DNA from: Bacterioplanoides pacificum
GTDB lineage: Bacteria; Pseudomonadota; Gammaproteobacteria; Pseudomonadales; Oceanobacteraceae
Assembly (NCBI RefSeq): GCF_042648445.1
Contig: NZ_JBHRYB010000015.1
Coordinates: 1 to 64,000 of the forward strand
Length of the DNA stretch: 64,000 nucleotides
Direction of reading: 5' to 3'
Shown: in pieces, positions 33,038 to 40,891 of the stretch
Position numbering within the stretch: the stretch's first letter is position 1
Layout of the letters: each line of letters begins with the position of its first letter
Program-made: the position numbers and the translations under genes
The notes under the pieces: generated by a model
The model's input: only the letters and a program-made list of their open reading frames with translations
What the model was told of the DNA's origin: nothing
The model's database searches: none

Positions 33038-34594
33038 TTATTTCACTTCTACTTCAGCTCCAGCACCTTCAAGTTCGGCTTTAATTTGTTCGGCCTCTTC
33101 TTTGCTGGCGCCCTGCTTGTCGCTGTTATTTTGTAATCTGGCAGCCGCAATATGGCTATTGCTCGTACTAAAGCGGCTATAAAATAACTTAGCGGCTGGT
33201 TCAGTCAGGATATCCTGATCTGTCTTCTTGGCGGTGTACACTAACGTCACATCGTCGGAGTTATCGATATAAACACCTATCTTTAAAGTTGATAAATCGT
33301 TGGTATCGATACTGTTGTCGATTACTTCAACATCCAGCCAGCGGTTGCCATCGTAGATACGGCTGTACAAGGTGGCAGGCCCACGATCGTTGTTTGCATC
33401 TAAAGAATAACCAAACCAGGCAATCACAGCTTTACCATTGTCATTGATATCGCCGGAAAATCTATCGTGAGTAAATTCTCCCTCTGGTTGATGTTGGGTA
33501 CTGGAGGCTTTAAATACGCTGGCGCTAGAGATGTTGCTACGTAAACGTGTTTTCCCTGTCTCTGTCGTGTTATCGAGCTCTCGCCAGAGCGTTAAACCAT
33601 AATCGCTACCATCACTCAGGTAAGTTTGTAGTATTGGGTCACCGTGTTCAGGTAAATCGTCGGCAAGTGTGACGGCTGGTGATAAGCTGCTGCCATTGTG
33701 GAAGCGAGCTTGTAAAGTACTACTGCCTTCACCAAATGCTACCAGGCCGTGGCTGGCATCGTTAACGGCCATGCTGGCCGCTCTTGAACTGGTCGAAGTT
33801 GAAGACGCAAGCGTGGAAGAACCCAGACCTTTACCCGGGGCAGTATCAAACCCGGCAATCGATACGGATATATGGCCCGTTGCTGGTAAATTCAATTTTA
33901 ACACATGCCCTTTGCCATCATGACCCAGGCCAATGCCTCGGGTAAAACGAACCCCGATAGGGTTGGCCTGTGCTTCCGGAGCGGTTGCACACTGGTTGTT
34001 GCTACCACAAAATTGATAATAGGAATTATCAAGGTCCCGGCGGCGCCAGGTCATCAGCAGGCTGTCATCACCTGCCAAAGCAACATTTAAGTCTTCAATA
34101 TCGGTGCAGAAGTAGTTGGCATTGGTGTTACCCAACAGCCGAGTGGTGACCGAGTCGCTATCCCAGCGGGTGCCATCATATCGTAAGTAGGTTAATGCAC
34201 ACTCCTTGAAATTGTTGCTTGTATTGACCGGTTGCGTTGACAGGGCCATGATGGCTTTGCCGTTGCTATTGATATCCCAGTTAAGTTGCTGATTTGGGTC
34301 GATTGGGCTGATTTGAGTCTCATCGCTCCAGTTACTGCCATCAAATTCACGACTATAAAGCGTTGAGAGTTTCTGGGTCACCATCATGGGCTTGTTGCCT
34401 GCGCCATCGAACATTTCCAGGCTGTTGTAGTTACTGCCATCGGTTAGCGCAACCGGGGTTGACCATTGCCGGGCTGACGTTTGATTATCGCCATTTTGTT
34501 GCCCTGCGTTGGCGGAATCTGAGTCACTGCCACAGCCGGCCAGCGTCAGAGTGGAGGCCGCCATAATGGCGAGGGTTAATTGTTTTAATTCCAT
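33038..34594 (-). CDS. Lipoprotein with an L7/L12-like C-terminal tail (chimera)
   Basis: A 518-residue exported lipoprotein (lipobox LAGC; first 37 residues identical to the large repeat lipoprotein). The mature part has recurring units with SREFDGSNWS-, LRYDGTRWDS- and SRIYDGNRWLDVE-like phrases, which suggests a beta-propeller. No function can be assigned. The last 24 residues change character completely: after NNSDKQ comes GASKEEAEQIKAELEGAG and AEVEVK, the classic C-terminus of ribosomal protein L7/L12. The gene therefore appears fused to a copied 3' end of rplL. Its own leader is the second copy of the 272-bp duplication. The ATG at 34594 is preceded by CAGGAG. Confidence 0.82.
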   Translation of the reverse strand: MELKQLTLAIMAASTLTLAGCGSDSDSANAGQQNGDNQTSARQWSTPVALTDGSNYNSLEMFDGAGNKPMMVTQKLSTLYSREFDGSNWSDETQISPIDPNQQLNWDINSNGKAIMALSTQPVNTSNNFKECALTYLRYDGTRWDSDSVTTRLLGNTNANYFCTDIEDLNVALAGDDSLLMTWRRRDLDNSYYQFCGSNNQCATAPEAQANPIGVRFTRGIGLGHDGKGHVLKLNLPATGHISVSIAGFDTAPGKGLGSSTLASSTSTSSRAASMAVNDASHGLVAFGEGSSTLQARFHNGSSLSPAVTLADDLPEHGDPILQTYLSDGSDYGLTLWRELDNTTETGKTRLRSNISSASVFKASSTQHQPEGEFTHDRFSGDINDNGKAVIAWFGYSLDANNDRGPATLYSRIYDGNRWLDVEVIDNSIDTNDLSTLKIGVYIDNSDDVTLVYTAKKTDQDILTEPAAKLFYSRFSTSNSHIAAARLQNNSDKQGASKEEAEQIKAELEGAGAEVEVK

Positions 34595-34755
34595 GATTAT
34601 CTCCTGATAAATAAGGTTCTGCTGAACCTTCAGATCCGGAGTTAGTGTAAAAATTGCACTGTTTACTGACTTCACCCTTTCGGGTTAAGGAGGAATAAAA
34701 GCCGATTAAAGCGTCAGGATTTTACATTTTTAACATTTAGCGATGGCATAAAAAA
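34484..34755 (-). repeat. 272-bp leader/signal duplication, copy 2
   Basis: This is the counterpart of 32242-32513 and spans the gap between the lipoprotein genes at 33038-34594 and 34808-35998 plus the first 37 codons of the former. Because this copy joins smoothly with its neighbours' terminator, it is more likely the source than the recipient. Confidence 0.93.
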
Positions 34756-34784
34756 ACGCGATACCTAATAACAGGGATCGCGTT
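34750..34784 (-). terminator. Terminator after the lipoprotein gene at 34808-35998
   Basis: AAACGCGAT / ATCGCGTTT forms a 9-bp stem, followed on the minus strand by U7 and AUGCC. It lies 24 bp after the stop codon. Confidence 0.82.
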
Positions 34785-34807
34785 TGTGAAGGCAAACGTT
34801 ATGTATT

Positions 34808-35998
34808 TTAAGGATAAACCGGTGCTGGAAGCTCGATGATTTTTCCGGCATCGGTTGAGTCATAACACCACATTTTCTGGCCACGGCCATTTTTCGGATT
34901 AGCCGTTATCGCATCGCTGCAGCGCTGAGCCAGTGTGTCTGACGTTTTAGCCAGTTCAAGTGCTGGCACATTAACGAAAGGACGATAGCCAGCAACAGCA
35001 ATGCCGGGTACATCGTCGTCAGACACCAGATAAATCAGGTCGTGATTGTTGACGCCTTTAACCAGGGTCATATCTTTAACCGACATTCGTTGATCCATAC
35101 CGGCAAATACATCGTTAACCGATTGTGACACCACTACCGGGGTTGAATTATTAGGAGCTGCATTCAGATAATACAGGCTGTTGTAGGCATCGTTATCGTC
35201 ATAACGAAAGAAATAGACATCGTTCCAATGTGCGGCTACGGCGTCCAGGCTGTCCCCTGGGTTGGCCTGATACAGACTTTGGGCTGCCGCTTGCTTGCTG
35301 CCTGATGAAAATGAAATGGCACCGTCATCAATAATGGCTTTGGTGGTATCGATCGTCATTTCGACACGCACCAGACGATCGCCGCCATAGCCAGTGCCAA
35401 CCGGCTCGCTGTAACCCACCACATACACCTGTGCCGCCATTGCGGTACTGTTGCCCTGAGTAAAGTGTGCATCCAGGCTGTTACAGTCGCGCAGCACAAA
35501 GTTGTTACCGATATCACGCAGCTGAAGCGTTGCAACTTTATCCGGGGTGTCGCGTTGCCAGATATGCAGTTTGGTTGCCTGCTCATAACCCGTTGAATTA
35601 TTGCCATCCTGGCAGGCGATGACGTAGCCATCAATGATGTCAAACTCCTGATAGTCCTGGCGATCATTCAGGTTATCTATCGCATGAGTTTCGTTGAATT
35701 CAGTTTGTGGGTAAATGACGGACTGAAATGAAAAAGCATCGCCGTCCTGACCTGTTACCGGTTTCGCTTTAAGCATTGATATGATCGGCTTGTCTTTTGT
35801 ACCGCCGTAGCTCAGTCCCAGTATCCGATCCTGGCCGGCACTCCAGCTGTTGTCGGTTAATAATGTTGGGCTGCTGCCGCCGGCCGCGGAGTCGTCATCA
35901 CGAGTTGAGTTATCGCCCGACCCTGAGCTGCCGCCACAGGCGCTGAGTGTTATTAATGATGTTGCCGTTAAAGCCCGCAGGGGAGTGGTTAGTTTCAT
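34808..35998 (-). CDS. Lipoprotein of unknown function, parent of the 32.5-kb fragment
   Basis: A 396-residue lipoprotein with lipobox LSAC (MKLTTPLRALTATSLITLSAC) and a Gly/Ser/Asp-rich linker. The mature part, from SWSAGQDRILGLSYGG onward, is homologous to the last 350 residues of the large repeat lipoprotein: both have a cysteine-containing VIACQDG/LLIHCDN segment, a second Cys in LRDCNSLDA/INSCQDVA and a closing WC motif (MWCYDSTDA, LWCQDNNN). The fold looks like a beta-propeller, but I cannot name it. The ATG at 35998 has AGGA 7 bp upstream. An internal 260-bp part is duplicated at 32520-32780. Confidence 0.78.
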   Translation of the reverse strand: MKLTTPLRALTATSLITLSACGGSSGSGDNSTRDDDSAAGGSSPTLLTDNSWSAGQDRILGLSYGGTKDKPIISMLKAKPVTGQDGDAFSFQSVIYPQTEFNETHAIDNLNDRQDYQEFDIIDGYVIACQDGNNSTGYEQATKLHIWQRDTPDKVATLQLRDIGNNFVLRDCNSLDAHFTQGNSTAMAAQVYVVGYSEPVGTGYGGDRLVRVEMTIDTTKAIIDDGAISFSSGSKQAAAQSLYQANPGDSLDAVAAHWNDVYFFRYDDNDAYNSLYYLNAAPNNSTPVVVSQSVNDVFAGMDQRMSVKDMTLVKGVNNHDLIYLVSDDDVPGIAVAGYRPFVNVPALELAKTSDTLAQRCSDAITANPKNGRGQKMWCYDSTDAGKIIELPAPVYP

Positions 35999-36138
35999 CA
36001 CTGATTCCTGAAATAGATCGTTTGTTATTCAGTCAGCAGTGTAAAAATGAAGGGCGTATCCGGCTTCACCTTTTCGGGCGAAGGCGGATAAAAACCGGAC
36101 GGAAACGTCAGAATTTTAAACTTTTTAACAATGTGTCG

Positions 36139-37833
36139 TTATTGCACTAAATCGAGCATTTCCCGCGCATGGGCCAGGGTTTGTTCGGTAATATCGACAC
36201 CACCCAACATACGGGCCAGTTCTTCAGAACGTTGTTTGTCGCTCAGTTCACGGATCTGGGTGTGAGTGGAATGGTCGCCACTGATTTTACTCACCTGAAA
36301 ATGTTGATGCGCCTGTGCCGCAACCTGTGGCTGGTGGGTGACACACATCACCTGGCCGGCAATTTTTTCGCCATCCGGAGACTGGCCGAGTGAGCGCATT
36401 AAGCGGCCAACCCGTTCTGCTGTACCACCTCCGATACCGACATCTACTTCATCAAAAATTAAACTCGGGATCTGACTGGTGGCGGCTGTTACGACCTGAA
36501 TCGCCAGGCTGATACGTGATAATTCACCGCCGGAAACCACTTTGGCCAGTGGTCCGGATGGCATGCCTGGGTTGGTTTGTACGTGAAAGCTGATCTGGTC
36601 AATGCCGTGAGGGCTGGCTTGTTGGTCATCCAGTACCTCGACCTGAGTCATAAACCGGGCGCGCCCCAGCGCCAGCGAATCAAAGTGTTGTTCGACCTGC
36701 TGATCCAGTTGCCGGGCGGCATTTTTGCGTTGCTCTGACAGCTGTTGTGCGAGGGTTAAAAAGTGTGTCTTTTGTTGTTCTACCTGTTGCTGCAACTCAA
36801 GCAGGTCATCGTCGCTGAGGTTCAGCTGTGCCAGTTGCTGCTCCTGCTCCTGCCAGTAAGCGTACAATCGCTGAGGCTGGATCTGGTGTTTGCGGGCGAC
36901 GGAGAAAATCTCTCCCAGGCGGTTTTCGATCTGCTGTAAACGGTGTGGGTTGATGTCCACCTGTTCCAGATAACGCTGCAATGACGAGCCGGCTTCCTCC
37001 AGCTGAATATGAGCCTGCTGCAATAATTCCCGTGCTTCCAGCAGGATCGGATGCTGATCGTCGAGTTGCTCCAGATACTGGATTGCCTGATAGGCCAGCT
37101 GAGTCGCGGCAGTGTCACTGTTGTCATCACCGAGGCAGGCCACCATGGCCTGCTGGCCGGACAGTAACATGGTTTCTGCGTTGGCCAGACGTTTGTGTTC
37201 GGCTTCGAGTTCCTCCAGCTCGTGTTCACTCAGGTTCAGTTCCCGTAATTCTTCGACCTGGTAACTGAGCAGTTGCCGCTGCGCCTGAATTTCACTGCTT
37301 TCTTCGGTCAGGGTACGCAGCTGGCGGGCACTCTGCTGCCACTGGCGGAACGCCTGTTTTACTTTACCGGCGACGGGTCTCAGGCCGGCGAAGGCATCCA
37401 GCAGCTGGCGTGGCGTATCTTTCTGTAATAAACGCTGATGGGCATGCTGGGAGTGAACGTCGATCAGAGTCTGGGCCAGTTCTTTCAGATCGTTAGCGGA
37501 GGCCGGGCGGCCATTAATATAGCCCCGTGAACGGCCTTCGGCAGAAACCACCCGGCGCAGAATGATCTGGTCGTCATTGGCAGGCAGGTCGCGCTCGTCC
37601 AGCCACTGACGGGCATTGTCATTCGGGGTAAAGCTGGCGCTGATTTCGGCCTTTTCGGCACCCTGGCGTACGCTGTCAGCTTCGGCCCGCTGGCCCAGTG
37701 CTAATCCTAAAGCACCGAGCAGGATGGACTTACCAGCACCGGTTTCGCCGGTGATAACGGCCATACCCGGTTTAAACTCAAGCTCCAGCTGGTCTACTAA
37801 AGCAAACTGATGAATCGACAGATGAGACAGCAT
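36139..37833 (-). CDS. recN: DNA repair protein RecN
   Basis: A 564-residue SMC-like ATPase acting in double-strand break repair. Walker A is GETGAGKSILLGAL near residue 30; the middle is a long Gln/Glu/Leu-rich coiled coil; the C-terminal ATPase half has VSGGELSRISLAIQ and Walker B LIFDEVDVGIGGGTAE. Length fits the family. Two overlapping LexA boxes lie 49-79 bp upstream of the start, so SOS induction is expected. Confidence 0.95.
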   Translation of the reverse strand: MLSHLSIHQFALVDQLELEFKPGMAVITGETGAGKSILLGALGLALGQRAEADSVRQGAEKAEISASFTPNDNARQWLDERDLPANDDQIILRRVVSAEGRSRGYINGRPASANDLKELAQTLIDVHSQHAHQRLLQKDTPRQLLDAFAGLRPVAGKVKQAFRQWQQSARQLRTLTEESSEIQAQRQLLSYQVEELRELNLSEHELEELEAEHKRLANAETMLLSGQQAMVACLGDDNSDTAATQLAYQAIQYLEQLDDQHPILLEARELLQQAHIQLEEAGSSLQRYLEQVDINPHRLQQIENRLGEIFSVARKHQIQPQRLYAYWQEQEQQLAQLNLSDDDLLELQQQVEQQKTHFLTLAQQLSEQRKNAARQLDQQVEQHFDSLALGRARFMTQVEVLDDQQASPHGIDQISFHVQTNPGMPSGPLAKVVSGGELSRISLAIQVVTAATSQIPSLIFDEVDVGIGGGTAERVGRLMRSLGQSPDGEKIAGQVMCVTHQPQVAAQAHQHFQVSKISGDHSTHTQIRELSDKQRSEELARMLGGVDITEQTLAHAREMLDLVQ

Positions 37834-37881
37834 ACGCGGCTCCTGTATCTTTTCCTGCGAGGCAGGGCTCTGACTAAAGGG

Positions 37882-37912
37882 CTGAATGTATATACAGTGT
37901 TTATATGTACAG
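37882..37912 (-). promoter_or_regulatory. Two tandem LexA boxes of recN
   Basis: On the minus strand CTGTATATACATTCAG (37882-37897) and CTGTACATATAAACAC (37897-37912) each match the CTGT-N8-ACAG consensus with one mismatch in the distal half and share one base. E. coli recN is also controlled by more than one LexA box. Confidence 0.82.
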
Positions 37913-37959
37913 TATCGCGAGCTGTCAAGAAAATAATCAGATTCTGCGGCTTTTATGCT

Positions 37960-37988
37960 CTTGAAACTGTGTTTTCTGTTCCCATATA
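37960..37988 (+). promoter_or_regulatory. Sigma-32-type heat-shock promoter of grpE-dnaK-dnaJ
   Basis: CTTGAAA (37960-37966), a 14-bp spacer and CCCATATA (37981-37988) match the sigma-32 pattern CTTGAAA-N13-15-CCCCATNT closely. It lies 53 bp before the grpE start and points to it. Confidence 0.82.
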
Positions 37989-38041
37989 GAGTTCAGCAAT
38001 TAATGGCTGTTAACCCCAATGAATCAACTGATTGAGGAAAA

Positions 38042-38653
38042 ATGATGTCTGAAGAGCAGAAAGTTCAGGGCGAAACCGACGAACAAACCCTGGAACAAAA
38101 CGACACTACAGAAGCTGTTGAGCCTTCCGTGGAAGAGACTGCTGAGGCATCGGCTGAGTCAGGCAGTGAAGAGCTGACCGCCCAGCTGGAACAGGCACAA
38201 CAGGAAATAGCCGACCTGAAAGAGCAGATGTTGCGGGTCCAGGCTGAGATGCAGAATGTGCGTCGCCGCGCCGAGGCTGATGTCGAAAAGGCTCATAAAT
38301 TTGGTGTGGAAAAGTTTGCCAACGAGATGCTGAGCGTGGCCGACAATATGGAACGGGCGCTGGCAGCGGCCGGAGACGATGACGCGACCAAGCCGTTGCG
38401 GGAAGGGGTGGAAATGACCCTCAGCGGTTTCCTGGCCGGGCTGGAGAAATTCAAAGTAGAAGTGGTTGATCCGATGGGAGAAGCCTTCAACCCGGAGCTG
38501 CATCAGGCGATGTCGATGGTAGAAAGCGCTGACGCTGAACCTAACACTGTGATCGCGGTGATGCAAAGAGGCTACACCCTGCAGGGGCGGCTGTTGCGTC
38601 CGGCAATGGTGATGGTCAGCAAAGGCGCGCCACAAATCGACGAAAACGCGTAA
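38042..38653 (+). CDS. grpE: Nucleotide exchange factor GrpE
   Basis: A 203-residue co-chaperone that releases ADP from DnaK. An acidic disordered N-terminus of about 55 residues leads into the long dimerisation helix (EELTAQLEQAQQEIADLKEQ), then NVRRRAEADVEKAHKFGVEK, and the C-terminal beta domain with GEAFNPELHQAMSMV and the signature VMQRGYTLQGRLLRPAMV. Two ATGs in a row (38042, 38045) follow GAGGAAAA. First gene of the heat-shock cluster. Confidence 0.95.
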   Translation: MMSEEQKVQGETDEQTLEQNDTTEAVEPSVEETAEASAESGSEELTAQLEQAQQEIADLKEQMLRVQAEMQNVRRRAEADVEKAHKFGVEKFANEMLSVADNMERALAAAGDDDATKPLREGVEMTLSGFLAGLEKFKVEVVDPMGEAFNPELHQAMSMVESADAEPNTVIAVMQRGYTLQGRLLRPAMVMVSKGAPQIDENA

Positions 38654-38783
38654 TTTTTCGCCGGTTTGGCCTTGAAAGGGCGCTAACCGGACTTATATAG
38701 AAATTAACAAAATAAATCAGCATAAACTGAATTGTTATTAGATCAGAGGCGGCCTGTGCCGCCCGGCATTGGAGATAAATATT

Positions 38784-40700
38784 ATGGGTAAAATTATTGG
38801 TATCGACTTAGGCACCACCAACTCCTGTGTTGCGGTACTGGATGGCGAAAAGTCCAAAGTGTTAGAAAACGCAGAAGGCGATCGCACCACGCCTTCCATT
38901 ATCGCTTACACCGACGGTGAAACTCTGGTGGGCCAGCCGGCTAAGCGTCAGGCGGTAACCAACCCGGATAACACACTGTTCGCGATCAAACGTCTGATCG
39001 GCCGTCGTTTTAAAGATGACGTGGTTCAGAAAGACATCTCTATGGTGCCATACAAAATCATCGAAGCGGATAACGGTGATGCCTGGGTTCAGGTAAAAGA
39101 TGACAAATTTGCACCGCCGCAGGTGTCTGCAGAAGTTCTGAAAAAAATGAAGAAAACTGCAGAAGACTACCTGGGTGAAGCAGTAACGGAAGCCGTGATT
39201 ACCGTTCCGGCTTACTTCAATGACTCTCAGCGTCAGGCGACCAAAGACGCCGGTAAAATTGCGGGTCTGGAAGTAAAACGTATCATCAACGAGCCAACCG
39301 CAGCTGCACTGGCCTACGGCATCGATAAAGAAGGTGGTGACCGCACCATCGCCGTTTACGACCTGGGTGGTGGTACGTTCGATATCTCCATTATTGAAGT
39401 GGCGGATGTTGATGGCGAAAAACAATTCGAAGTACTGGCAACCAACGGTGATACCTTCCTGGGTGGTGAAGACTTCGATATGGCCATGATTGAATATCTG
39501 GCTGACGAGTTTAAGAAAGAAAGCGGTATCGATCTGCACAACGACCCGCTGGCTCTGCAGCGTCTGAAAGAAGCCGCTGAGAAAGCAAAAGTTGAGCTGT
39601 CTTCTGCACAACAAACTGACGTAAACCTGCCGTACATCACAGCAGATGCGACCGGTCCTAAACACTTAAATGTGAAAGTGACCCGTGCCAAACTGGAGTC
39701 TCTGGTTGACGAACTGGTTGCCCGTTCTCTGGAACCTTGCCGCATTGCACTGAAAGATGCTGGTCTGAGTTCCGGCGAAATCGATGAAGTGATTCTGGTG
39801 GGTGGTCAGACCCGTATGCCATTGGTTCAGTCTAAAGTGGCTGAGTTCTTCGGCAAAGAGCCACGCAAAGACGTGAACCCGGATGAAGCCGTTGCTGTGG
39901 GTGCATCGATTCAGGGTGCGGTACTGGCTGGTGACGTAAAAGACGTACTGCTGCTGGACGTAACGCCGCTGACGCTGGGTATTGAAACCATGGGTGGTGT
40001 TGCTACCGCGGTTATCGAGAAAAACACCACGATTCCATCGAAGAAATCACAGGTGTTCTCAACCGCCGACGACAACCAGCCTGCGGTAACCATTCACGTG
40101 GTTCAGGGTGAGCGTAAGCAAGCGGCACAGAACAAATCACTGGGTCGTTTCGATCTGGCTGATATTCCGCCGGCACCACGTGGTGTACCGCAGATCGAAG
40201 TGACCTTCGATATTGATGCCAACGGTATTCTGAACGTCAGCGCGAAAGACAAAGCGACCGGTAAAGAGCAATCGATTGTGATTAAAGCGTCCTCTGGTCT
40301 GAGTGATGACGAAATCGAAAAAATGGTTGCTGATGCGGAAGCGAATGCCGAAGCTGATAAGCAGTTCGAAGAGCTGATCCAGGTGCGTAACACCGCTGAT
40401 GGCCTGATCCACGCGACGAAGAAGACGCTGGAAGAAGCCGGTGATAAAGCGACTGACGAAGAAAAAGCAGCGATTGAAAAAGCCGTTGCTGATCTGGAAG
40501 AAGCGCTTAAAACTGACGACAAAGCGGATATTGAAGCAAAAACTGCCGCTCTGACAGAAGCATCCAGCTCGCTGGCGCAGAAGATGTACGCTGAGCAGGC
40601 TCAGGCACAACAAGGTGCTGAAGGTGGTGCGGATGCGCAGCAGGGTGGTCAGGATGACGATGTTGTGGATGCTGAGTTCGAAGAAGTTAAAGACAAGTAA
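38784..40700 (+). CDS. dnaK: Hsp70 chaperone DnaK
   Basis: A 638-residue ATP-dependent chaperone. N-terminal ATPase domain: GIDLGTTNSCVAVLDG, VYDLGGGTFDISI, and VILVGGQTRMPLVQ. Then the linker VLLLDVTPLTLG, substrate-binding domain and helical lid, with a Gln/Gly-rich tail ending in DDDVVDAEFEEVKDK, the usual C-terminus (EEVKD-type). The ATG at 38784 with GGAGA upstream is the usual start. Confidence 0.97.
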   Translation: MGKIIGIDLGTTNSCVAVLDGEKSKVLENAEGDRTTPSIIAYTDGETLVGQPAKRQAVTNPDNTLFAIKRLIGRRFKDDVVQKDISMVPYKIIEADNGDAWVQVKDDKFAPPQVSAEVLKKMKKTAEDYLGEAVTEAVITVPAYFNDSQRQATKDAGKIAGLEVKRIINEPTAAALAYGIDKEGGDRTIAVYDLGGGTFDISIIEVADVDGEKQFEVLATNGDTFLGGEDFDMAMIEYLADEFKKESGIDLHNDPLALQRLKEAAEKAKVELSSAQQTDVNLPYITADATGPKHLNVKVTRAKLESLVDELVARSLEPCRIALKDAGLSSGEIDEVILVGGQTRMPLVQSKVAEFFGKEPRKDVNPDEAVAVGASIQGAVLAGDVKDVLLLDVTPLTLGIETMGGVATAVIEKNTTIPSKKSQVFSTADDNQPAVTIHVVQGERKQAAQNKSLGRFDLADIPPAPRGVPQIEVTFDIDANGILNVSAKDKATGKEQSIVIKASSGLSDDEIEKMVADAEANAEADKQFEELIQVRNTADGLIHATKKTLEEAGDKATDEEKAAIEKAVADLEEALKTDDKADIEAKTAALTEASSSLAQKMYAEQAQAQQGAEGGADAQQGGQDDDVVDAEFEEVKDK

Positions 40701-40735
40701 TTTTTAATTACGAACCTTTGAAGCGGTAAAGGTAA

Positions 40736-40812
40736 TTTCCAGGCCGCCGCGTAGAAGGGCCTTCCCTGGCCCTGCTACGCTACCGCGACATCCTGTCGCT
40801 GCTATTTGGAAA
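40736..40812. other. Folded intergenic element, copy 1 (dnaK-dnaJ)
   Basis: A 77-bp element with an outer stem TTTCC/GGAAA enclosing two hairpins. The first is GCGTAG-A-AGGGCC, loop TTCCCT, GGCCCT-G-CTACGC (40749-40780); the second is GCGACA-TCC-TGTCGC (40785-40799). It is about 80 percent identical to 42039-42139, and the sequence differences in the stems keep the pairing. It is probably a REP-like or mRNA-structuring element. Confidence 0.7.
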
Positions 40813-40838
40813 CAACACTTCACCACTTCTGATTGAAT

Positions 40839-40870
40839 CAAACGCGGCTAGAAAACTACCCGCGTTTTTT
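40839..40870 (+). terminator. Attenuating hairpin between dnaK and dnaJ
   Basis: AAACGCGG ... CCGCGTTT with the inner pair CTAG/CTA and a following U6 forms an intrinsic-terminator-like hairpin 22 bp before dnaJ. As dnaJ has no obvious promoter of its own, it probably reduces dnaJ relative to dnaK. Confidence 0.65.
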
Positions 40871-40891
40871 GCCATAAAAACGAGCAAAATC

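Noticed and set aside
38862..39665. 267-codon frame antisense to dnaK
   Set aside because: It is the complement of a highly conserved gene with biased codons; such long antisense frames are a codon-usage side effect. The same holds for long antisense frames in carB, infB and nusA.
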